Assembly (NCBI RefSeq): GCF_024124905.1
Contig: NZ_JAMXST010000005.1
Location: 597,593 to 661,592 of the forward strand
Length of the DNA stretch: 64,000 bases
Direction: 5' to 3'
From: Cellulosimicrobium cellulans
Lineage (GTDB): Bacteria; Actinomycetota; Actinomycetes; Actinomycetales; Cellulomonadaceae
In this document: positions 36,290 to 42,712 of the stretch, piece after piece
How the letters are laid out: each line of letters begins with the position of its first letter
Numbering within the stretch: position 1 is the stretch's first letter
Notes under the pieces: generated by a model
Told to the model about the DNA's origin: nothing
Database searches by the model: none
Seen by the model: the letters and a program-made list of their open reading frames with translations, nothing else
Position numbers and translations under genes: made by a program

Positions 36290-37582
36290 CTAGGCGACCG
36301 ACACGCGATAGTCGTCGGCGTCGTCGTCCCAGGCCAGGTCGACGGCGCCGGCGGCCTGCGCCGCCTTGCAGAACTGCAGGAACCCGCGGTAGCCGAGCGC
36401 CTTCTCGCTGAAGTCCGGGCGCTTCTTGCGGATCGCGTTCTTCAGCCCGGACAGGACGGTCGAGCCGCCCTCCTCCTGCACGACCTCGCGCACGAGCGCG
36501 AACGCCTGGTCGGTGTCGCCCTGCGCGGGCAGGGAGACCTCGGGGTCGCCCGTCGCCGGCCCCGGTGCGAGCTCGACGAAGCCCCGGTCGGCCAGGAACC
36601 GCAGGAACTCGCCGAAGTTGCGGAACCCGTAGTCGGCCTCGCTGAACGTCGGGTCCTTGCGCAGCAGCGTGCGCTTGAGCACGGACGCGGTCACCGCGCC
36701 GCTCGTCGAGGCCTCGAGGTCGGCGAGCGTCTGCGCGACGCGCACCTCCATGGGGAGGTCCTCGCCGGAGGGTGCGTCGTCGTCGGCCTCGGACGCGGGC
36801 GGCTCGACCGCCGCGGACGCCTCGACGGAGCCCGACGCCTCGGCGACCGGCGTCGTCGTCACGTCGACCTCGTCGCTCTCCGTCACGACGGGCTCGCCGC
36901 GGCGGGTCGTCCGGCCGACGGCCTCGCCCAGCTCGGCGAGCGCCGCGGCAGCCGGCGTCTCGACCTCCGGCTCGGCGATCTCGGTCGCCTTGCGGCGCCC
37001 GGTCGAGCGCCCGCCGCCGCGCTTCGCCTTGCCGGCGCCCGTCGTCGTCCCGCTCGCCCCGGCGCGCGAGCCCCGGACCGACCGGGGCTCCGGCTCGTCC
37101 GGCACGTCGACGCCCTCGAGCCGGTCGTAGAAGAGGAACTCGTCGCACGCGGGCGGCAGGAGGCGCGACGTCGACTTCTCGACACCCACCCCGATCACGC
37201 GCTTGTTGAGCTCGCGCAGCTTGTGGACGAGCGGGGAGAAGTCGCTGTCCCCGGTGCACATGACGAACGTCGAGATGTAGTCGCGCTCGAACGCCATCTC
37301 GATCGCGTCGACGACCATCTTGATGTCGGCGGCGTTCTTGCGCGACGCGCCCATGCGCTGCGGCATCTCGATGAGCTCGACCTGGTGCCGTGTGAGCGAG
37401 CGCCGGTCCTCGTCGAAGTACGACCAGTCGGCGTAGGCGCGCCGCACGACCACCCGCCCGCGCACCGCGAGCGCGTCGGCGATCGGGCCGAAGTCGAACG
37501 TCATGCCGCCCAGGTGCTCGCGCGCGCCGAGCGCGAGGTTCTCGTAGTCGATGAAGACGGCCAGGCGTTCCTCGGTGTCCAT
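36290..37582 (-). CDS. NYN-domain ribonuclease with two OST-HTH/LOTUS domains
   Basis: 430 aa. The PIN-like NYN nuclease occupies residues 1 to about 165 with acidic residues in FIDYENLALG, NAADIKMVVDAIEM and CTGDSDFSPLVHKLRE. A basic linker follows (RGSRAGASG...GRSTGRRK), then a low-complexity acidic section. Two LOTUS domains end the protein: VLKRTLLRKDPTFSEADYGFRNFGEFLRFLADRG and LKNAIRKKRPDFSEKALGYRGFLQFCKAAQ. LOTUS domains bind RNA or RNA helicases, so this is likely a specific RNA-cleaving enzyme. TAGGCT lies seven bases before ATG 37582. Confidence 0.88.
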   Translation of the reverse strand: MDTEERLAVFIDYENLALGAREHLGGMTFDFGPIADALAVRGRVVVRRAYADWSYFDEDRRSLTRHQVELIEMPQRMGASRKNAADIKMVVDAIEMAFERDYISTFVMCTGDSDFSPLVHKLRELNKRVIGVGVEKSTSRLLPPACDEFLFYDRLEGVDVPDEPEPRSVRGSRAGASGTTTGAGKAKRGGGRSTGRRKATEIAEPEVETPAAAALAELGEAVGRTTRRGEPVVTESDEVDVTTTPVAEASGSVEASAAVEPPASEADDDAPSGEDLPMEVRVAQTLADLEASTSGAVTASVLKRTLLRKDPTFSEADYGFRNFGEFLRFLADRGFVELAPGPATGDPEVSLPAQGDTDQAFALVREVVQEEGGSTVLSGLKNAIRKKRPDFSEKALGYRGFLQFCKAAQAAGAVDLAWDDDADDYRVSVA

Positions 37583-37806
37583 GCCCGCCAGCCTAGGTGC
37601 ACGACGACTGGAGTGCGGATTGGCACTGGACCCTGCCGAACACGCCTCCCGCGGAGCGGCATCGATACGACCGTGAATCACCGCGCCGCGCCGTATTCGC
37701 GCGGCAGGGCTCGCTACCCGCGACCGCGGACAGAGACTCCGGCACAGGAGCAACGGAGCCACATGTGTTCAGATCGAGCTTCAGTGAGCCGCCGCGGCGA
37801 ACACGT

Positions 37807-38178
37807 TCATTCCGAACCTCGCTCAAGTTCATCGAGCGCGCTGAACATTTCGGCCTCGATAGTGTCAAGCTTGAAAACTCTGCGCTTGACAAGCGAGTAC
37901 AATTCTGCGAGCAGCGCATTTAAGTCCGGCCGGTCAGTGCCTGTCAGAATCTCATCGACAGCCTTAGGCTCCTTCAAACGCAGGTCGAATACGGTTAGCT
38001 CGAATGGCGCGTAGTCGTCATCGTCGCGACTCGAAATGGCAAAGCCAAAGCTACCAGCCCGCAGGACAAAGTTGTACTCGCTATCGCCAATACTCGACCA
38101 CTCGTACAAGCCCTTCTGTGTCCCACGAGTAAGCCGTTCGAGCAATTGGAGCCGTGCAGTCTCGTCCAAGACGTCCAT
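37807..38178 (-). CDS. Acidic hypothetical protein of low-GC island
   Basis: 123 aa from ATG 38178 (TTG 38187 possible). Third-position G/C is much lower than in surrounding genes. The protein begins MDVLDETARLQLLERLTRG, has a beta-rich middle (YNFVLRAGSFGFAISSRDDDD) and a helical acidic C-terminus (ALDELERGSE). No motif, signal peptide or membrane segment. It starts one base after the stop of the membrane-protein gene upstream, so both are one operon. Function unknown; codon use suggests horizontal transfer. Confidence 0.7.
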   Translation of the reverse strand: MDVLDETARLQLLERLTRGTQKGLYEWSSIGDSEYNFVLRAGSFGFAISSRDDDDYAPFELTVFDLRLKEPKAVDEILTGTDRPDLNALLAELYSLVKRRVFKLDTIEAEMFSALDELERGSE

Positions 38179-38179
38179 C

Positions 38180-38671
38180 TCACGCAACCTTCGATTGGTA
38201 TTGGGCGATTAATCCAGCTGCCAGGCCCGCAATTTCGCCAATTTCACTAGATACATCCTTTGTGGCAGTCTTTACTGTACTTCGGGAGGTACTGACAAGA
38301 GTAGCCTTCGAGGCGCTGGCGAGTCGAGCGCTCGTGCGCAGTTTTCCGACAAGTTCTGAATCCACAGGCTCCTCGGAACTCTCTAGCAAGGAAGCGACCT
38401 GGCTCGCGGTGTGCGCGTAAGAAATCAGAGTCCGTTGAGCGAGGCGGCGGTCGTCATCGTGCGCCGCTTGATCCAGATCATTCTCTATGATCCGCAGTTG
38501 CGGCAGCAGAACAAGGAGATGATTCACATTCATCCGATGCAGGGCTGACTTCAGCGCTGCCGCAGTTGCAGCCGTCGCCTTAGCGGTCCGCCGCAGCTGA
38601 ACAATAGCCACCCAGAAGCCGACAACGGAGACGGCAAGCCCAGCAAAGCCGATGGCGTCGCCAAGACTCAT
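38180..38671 (-). CDS. N-terminally anchored hypothetical protein of low-GC island
   Basis: 163 aa from ATG 38671 with GGGAG about six bases upstream. One N-terminal transmembrane helix (AIGFAGLAVSVVGFWVAIVQL) is followed by a long helical, Ala/Ser/Thr-rich domain, with a weaker hydrophobic stretch near the end (EIGEIAGLAAGLIAQ). The body resembles coiled-coil helices. G+C is lower than flanking genes. It is co-transcribed with the acidic protein directly downstream. Possible roles include a defence or toxin-type membrane component, but nothing in the sequence proves this. Confidence 0.7.
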   Translation of the reverse strand: MSLGDAIGFAGLAVSVVGFWVAIVQLRRTAKATAATAAALKSALHRMNVNHLLVLLPQLRIIENDLDQAAHDDDRRLAQRTLISYAHTASQVASLLESSEEPVDSELVGKLRTSARLASASKATLVSTSRSTVKTATKDVSSEIGEIAGLAAGLIAQYQSKVA

Positions 38672-38814
38672 CACGTCTCCCTGAACTAGCCCGGAACGGG
38701 CACCGATACTCGACCGCCGAACCCGCTGGCGCCTGAACTCTATCGCAGCCGCCCTGGCGTTGCAGGCCTTGGCGTGACCCTTTGCGGCATCTTCATTCAG
38801 GAACGAGGGAGGCA

Positions 38815-38852
38815 TGTGTACAGACGTACGCATCGTGTGTACGATCGTCCTC
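38815..38852 (+). promoter_or_regulatory. Candidate promoter and operator of the MFS operon
   Basis: TGTACA (38817) and TACGAT (38840-38845) are spaced 17 bases; the transcript would begin at or next to ATG 38853, giving a leaderless message. TGTGTAC occurs twice, at 38815 and 38836, a 21-bp period of two helical turns, suitable for the TetR protein encoded at the end of the operon. Confidence 0.5.
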
Positions 38853-40136
38853 ATGTGTGCGACCACCCTCGTGCGCCCGGCACGGGACGTGCGCCACGCG
38901 CGCGTCGCCGTCGCTGGGCTGTTCTTCACCAACGGCGCGCTGTTCGCCAACCTTGTCCCTCGCTACCCCGAAATCAAGGCCGCGCTTGAGCTGAACAACG
39001 CGAGCTACGGCCTCGCGGTTGCAGCGTTCCCGGCCGGGGCGATCGCGGCCGGCCTCGCCGCCGCTCCGCTGCTGCGGCGCTTCGGGTCGGCCATCGTCGC
39101 GGTGGCAGGCACAATTCTCACGAGCGTCGGCGTGCTCCTCGCGGGCGTCTCACCGGCGCTCGCGATCCTCGTCGGCGCGCTGTTCCTCGCGGGCGCGATG
39201 GACTCGTTCACGGACGTCGCGCAGAACGCGCACGGCCTGCGCGTCCAGCGCCGGTACGGCCGCTCGATCATCAACTCGTTCCACGCGGTCTGGTCGATCG
39301 GTGCGGTCACCGGCGGGCTCATGGCGGCCGCGGCCATCGCGCTGCGGCTGCCGCTCGGTATGCACCTCGCGAGCACGGCCGTGCTGTTCTCGGCAGTCGC
39401 GCTCCTCGCGTGGCGCTGGTGCCTGCGCGGCACCGACCTGGTGCCCGACGACGCGTCCCCCGGACACGCGTCGGGTGCGCCGGGGCGCGTCACGGGGCGA
39501 ACGGTGTGGCTGCTCGCCGCGCTCGTCCTCGTCGCCGTCGCGGGCACGCTCGTGGAGGACGCGGGCAGCACGTGGGCGGCGGTCTACCTCTCCGGGTCGC
39601 TCGGCGCCCCGGCGACGCTCGCCGCCGCCGGGTTCGTCGCGCTCGTCGGCGCGCAGTTCGTCGGTCGGCTCGTCGGCGACCGCCTCGTCGACCGCTTCGG
39701 CCAGCGCGCCGTCGCCCGGACGGGGGGCGCGCTGGTGCTGCTCGGCACCGGGCTCGCGCTCGCGTTCCCCTCCGTCCCGGGCACGATCGCCGGGTTCGCC
39801 GCCGCCGGGTTCGGCGTCGCGACCCTGGTCCCCGCCGCGATGCAGCAGGCCGACGAGCTCCCGGGACTGCGCGCGGGCACGGGACTCACCCTCGTGTCGT
39901 GGCTCATGCGCCTCGGGTTCCTCCTGTCCCCGCCGATCGTCGGGCTCGTCGCCGACGCCACGAGCCTGCGCGCCGGGCTGCTCGTCCTGCCGCTGGCCGG
40001 CCTCGTCGTCGTGCTCCTGGCCGGCGTGCTCGCCCCGGGCCGGCGCGCCGCGGGCCGACCGGGCCCGGCCGGCCACGACCGGCATGATGCCCACGACCGC
40101 CGCACGACCGCGCCCGAGGAGGCCGCCACCGCATGA
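38853..40136 (+). CDS. Major facilitator superfamily transporter
   Basis: 427 aa from ATG 38853; an in-frame ATG at 38814 would add 13 residues but lies inside the predicted promoter. Twelve transmembrane helices; helix 1 is VAVAGLFFTNGALFANLVPRYPEIK, and GRLVGDRLVDRFGQR is the loop signature. The order resembles the FucP/YbjJ-like branch of MFS efflux or sugar carriers. Its last codons overlap the next gene (ATGA), so the transporter, the acetyltransferase and the TetR repressor form one operon. The tail is His/Asp-rich (GHDRHDAHDRR). Confidence 0.88.
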   Translation: MCATTLVRPARDVRHARVAVAGLFFTNGALFANLVPRYPEIKAALELNNASYGLAVAAFPAGAIAAGLAAAPLLRRFGSAIVAVAGTILTSVGVLLAGVSPALAILVGALFLAGAMDSFTDVAQNAHGLRVQRRYGRSIINSFHAVWSIGAVTGGLMAAAAIALRLPLGMHLASTAVLFSAVALLAWRWCLRGTDLVPDDASPGHASGAPGRVTGRTVWLLAALVLVAVAGTLVEDAGSTWAAVYLSGSLGAPATLAAAGFVALVGAQFVGRLVGDRLVDRFGQRAVARTGGALVLLGTGLALAFPSVPGTIAGFAAAGFGVATLVPAAMQQADELPGLRAGTGLTLVSWLMRLGFLLSPPIVGLVADATSLRAGLLVLPLAGLVVVLLAGVLAPGRRAAGRPGPAGHDRHDAHDRRTTAPEEAATA

Positions 40137-40726
40137 CCACCGACTACTTCGCCGGCGACGACCGCACGAGCTACGAGCGCATGGCCGCGGGCGACCTGTA
40201 CGTCGCCGACGACCCCGAGATCGCGCGCGGGGTCCACCGGGGCATGGTCCTCGTCGACGCGTTCCACCGCGCCGTCCTCGACGGCGACGGCGACGACACG
40301 CACGCCCGCGCGATCCTCGCCGACCTGCTCGGGTCGCTCGGCGAGGGGTCGTGGGTCAAGCCGCCGCTCGCGGTCGACTTCGGCAGCAACGTGCACCTCG
40401 GCGACCGGACGTTCGTCAACTCCGGGCTCACCGCGCTCGACGTCGCGGCGATCACCGTCGGCGACGACTGCCTCCTCGGGCCGAACGTCCAGCTCCTCAC
40501 GCCGACCCACCCCGTCGACCCGCAGCCCCGGCGCGACAAGCTCGAGGCGGCCGAGCCCATCACGCTCGGCGACAACGTGTGGCTCGGCGGCGGCGTGATC
40601 GTGTGCCCCGGCGTGACGATCGGCGACAACACCGTGGTGGGCGCGGGGTCCGTGGTGACGCGCGACCTGCCCGCGAACGTCGTGGCGGTGGGCAACCCGG
40701 CCCGGGTGATCCGCGAGAACATCTGA
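40133..40726 (+). CDS. Maltose O-acetyltransferase (hexapeptide-repeat)
   Basis: 197 aa. Mac domain at the N-terminus (SYERMAAGDLYVADDPEIARGVHRGMVLVDAFHRAV), then left-handed beta-helix with VHLGDRTFVNSGLTALDVAAITVGDDCLLGPNVQLLTPTHPVD, containing the catalytic His, and the C-terminal GGVIVCPGVTIGDNTVVGAGSVVTRDLPANVVAVGNPARVI. It acetylates maltose or glucose. ATG overlaps the MFS stop by four bases, so coupling is expected; a TetR gene follows after 2 bp. Acetylation of a sugar plus its export would be a detoxification scheme (inference). Confidence 0.93.
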   Translation: MTTDYFAGDDRTSYERMAAGDLYVADDPEIARGVHRGMVLVDAFHRAVLDGDGDDTHARAILADLLGSLGEGSWVKPPLAVDFGSNVHLGDRTFVNSGLTALDVAAITVGDDCLLGPNVQLLTPTHPVDPQPRRDKLEAAEPITLGDNVWLGGGVIVCPGVTIGDNTVVGAGSVVTRDLPANVVAVGNPARVIRENI

Positions 40727-40728
40727 CC

Positions 40729-41307
40729 ATGAGCGCCCCCGAGGCCCCGACCGGGCCGACCCCCCGCGCCCGCCGCCACGACCCGGAGCGCCGCGACCGC
40801 ATCGTCGACGCGTGCCTCGACGTCGTCGCCGAGCACGGCGTCGCCGGCACGTCGCACCGGCGCGTCGCGGCCGCCGCCGACGTCCCGCTCGGGTCGATGA
40901 CCTACCACTTCGCCGGGATGGACGAGCTGCTGCGCGAGGCGTTCGGCCGGTTCGCGCGCGACGCGGCCGCCCAGTTCGAGCGCCGCATGAGCGCCGCGCG
41001 CACGCCCGAGGAGGCCGTGCAGGCGGTCACGACGCTCATCACGCACGACGTCTTCGCGACCCAGCGCGACCTCGTCCTGTCGCACGAGCTCTACACGCTC
41101 GCGGCGCGCGACCCGGCCTACCGGACGCTCACCAACGACTGGATGCGCCGCAGCCGCGACGCGCTCGGGCGTCACTTCGACCCCGCGACGTGCCGCGTGC
41201 TGGACGCGTTCATCGAGGGCATGACCATCCACCGCGCGCTCGACACCGAGCCGCACGACGACGTCGACGTCCTCGGCGCGGTCCGGCGCCTCACGCAGGT
41301 CCTCTGA
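40729..41307 (+). CDS. TetR-family regulator closing the MFS operon
   Basis: 192 aa. DNA-binding domain RRDRIVDACLDVVAEHGVAGTSHRRVAAAADVPLGSMTYHFAGMDELLREAFGRF is typical of TetR. The C-terminal half has FATQRDLVLSHELYTLAARDPAYR, seen in the AcrR/TetR_C subfamily. It is the third gene of a tight operon (spacing 2 bp) with the transporter and acetyltransferase and probably controls it through the repeats at 38815-38842. Confidence 0.9.
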   Translation: MSAPEAPTGPTPRARRHDPERRDRIVDACLDVVAEHGVAGTSHRRVAAAADVPLGSMTYHFAGMDELLREAFGRFARDAAAQFERRMSAARTPEEAVQAVTTLITHDVFATQRDLVLSHELYTLAARDPAYRTLTNDWMRRSRDALGRHFDPATCRVLDAFIEGMTIHRALDTEPHDDVDVLGAVRRLTQVL

Positions 41308-41319
41308 CCGGCGCTCCCG

Positions 41320-41874
41320 TCAGGGGGCGGTCACGTCGAACAGCTCGCAGGTCGTGTCGTAGTACGCGTCGGTCGTGCCGCGGTGCGTCATGCCGATCCG
41401 TCGGCACACCGCCTGGGACGCCGCGTTGTCGGGGTGCGTGACGGCGACGACGCGGTCGAGCCCGCGCTCGAAGGCGTGCGCGAGCACCGCGGCGGCCGCC
41501 TCCGTCGCGTAGCCGCGCCCCCACACGTCGGGGTGGAAGTGCCACCCGATCTCCGTGTCGCCCGAGGGCTGCGACGGGTCGCCCGTGCCCGACGCCGGGA
41601 TGAGCTTGAGCAGGATGGTCCCCACGGGCGCGGCGTCCGGCAGGTCCGCCCCGTCGCCCTCGCGCGGGACGACGGCCCAGACCCCGTGCGTGCCGTCGTC
41701 GACGGCTGCCCAGCGCTCGACCCGCTCCAGCGCCTCGTCGCGGTGCTCCAGGACGCGTGGCGTCACCCCGACGAACCGCATGACGTCCCAGCGCGAGTAG
41801 ATGTCGAGGGCGGCGTCGGCGTCGTCGGGCTGCCACGGGCGGAGGGTGAGCCGGGCCGTCGTGAGGGTCTGCAT
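41320..41874 (-). CDS. RimJ/RimL-type GNAT N-acetyltransferase
   Basis: 184 aa. Begins MQTLTTARLTLRPWQPDDADAAL, the RimJ/RimL opening, with acetyl-CoA site EIGWHFHPDVWGRGYATEAAAAVLAHAF and AASQAVCRRIGMTHRG. It may acetylate the N-terminal residue of a ribosomal or other protein, or an antibiotic; specificity is not evident. TAGCCT lies six bases before ATG 41874 and no ribosome binding site is seen. Confidence 0.9.
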   Translation of the reverse strand: MQTLTTARLTLRPWQPDDADAALDIYSRWDVMRFVGVTPRVLEHRDEALERVERWAAVDDGTHGVWAVVPREGDGADLPDAAPVGTILLKLIPASGTGDPSQPSGDTEIGWHFHPDVWGRGYATEAAAAVLAHAFERGLDRVVAVTHPDNAASQAVCRRIGMTHRGTTDAYYDTTCELFDVTAP

Positions 41875-41913
41875 GGCCCCAGGCTACGAGGGTGCGCGCC
41901 CCCCGAGGCGGGG

Positions 41914-42639
41914 TCAGACGATCTTGGGGAAGGTCGCGAGGAAGACGACGCCGACGACGAGGACCGCGCACGCGAGGCCGACCATGGCCCACGCCGCGCG
42001 CTCGGAGCGGAACCGGCCGGCGAACGCGCCGAAGAACAGCACGAGCGCGAACAGCACGGTGGTCAGCGTGTAGTTGTCGCCCCGCTGGTTGTTGACGAGC
42101 GCCTGCGCGAAGAGGGCGTCCGCGCGCTCGTCGGCCTCGACCGCCTCGACGGCTCCTGGCGGGACGTAGGCGTCGAGCGCGAACGGGCTCGGGGCGGCGT
42201 CGGGGTTCTGGAGGGGGCGCGAGGCGAGCCACTCCTCGAACGCGGGCCGGAAGTGCGGCGTGAAGCGCGCGCGCGTGAACTCCTCCAGCTCCGTGTCCCC
42301 CGTCGCGTACGCCTCGAGCCAGAGGCTGAAGACCTGGAGATCGATCGAGCGGGCGGTGTCCGCGTGCGCGCGGTGGGTCGAGGCCTCGATGCGCTGCGTT
42401 GACGCGCGCGAGAACGCGATCGACATCTCGCCGCCCCACTTGCTCGCCTCGAACCCGCTCCACGCCGTGAGGACGGCCGTCACCGCGAGCAGCACGACGG
42501 TGACGGTCTCGCGCCACGACCGGCCCGTGTGCCCGCCGTGCTGCGCCGTCTCACTCGTCTCGCCCGGGTCGCCCTGCCCTGCCCGCGCGACCTGCTCCGG
42601 CTGCGCGGTCCGCTCGGTCTGCTCGCCCTCGTCGGCCAC
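41914..42639 (-). CDS. Hypothetical protein with three membrane helices
   Basis: 241 aa from GTG 42639. A polar N-terminal 43 residues, one helix TVTVVLLAVTAVLTAWSGFEASKW, a large outer or inner loop of about 110 residues with W, H and acid residues (WLEAYATGDTELEEFTRARF), then two helices at the C-terminus separated by a short RFRSERAAW loop. This resembles the DUF4337-like class of small membrane proteins. TACTGT lies six bases before the GTG start. Function unknown. Confidence 0.72.
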   Translation of the reverse strand: MADEGEQTERTAQPEQVARAGQGDPGETSETAQHGGHTGRSWRETVTVVLLAVTAVLTAWSGFEASKWGGEMSIAFSRASTQRIEASTHRAHADTARSIDLQVFSLWLEAYATGDTELEEFTRARFTPHFRPAFEEWLASRPLQNPDAAPSPFALDAYVPPGAVEAVEADERADALFAQALVNNQRGDNYTLTTVLFALVLFFGAFAGRFRSERAAWAMVGLACAVLVVGVVFLATFPKIV

Positions 42640-42712
42640 GGCAGGACAGTAGCCCGCAGGACCGGGTGTCGCGCGGCGAGCCGCGGTCAGCCGCGGGCCG
42701 GAGCGGTCCCGC

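Noticed and set aside
38814..38852. ATG 38814 as start of the MFS gene
   Set aside because: The 13 extra residues overlap the predicted -35/-10 promoter, and the GGGAGG is only one base from the ATG; ATG 38853 fits the promoter spacing.
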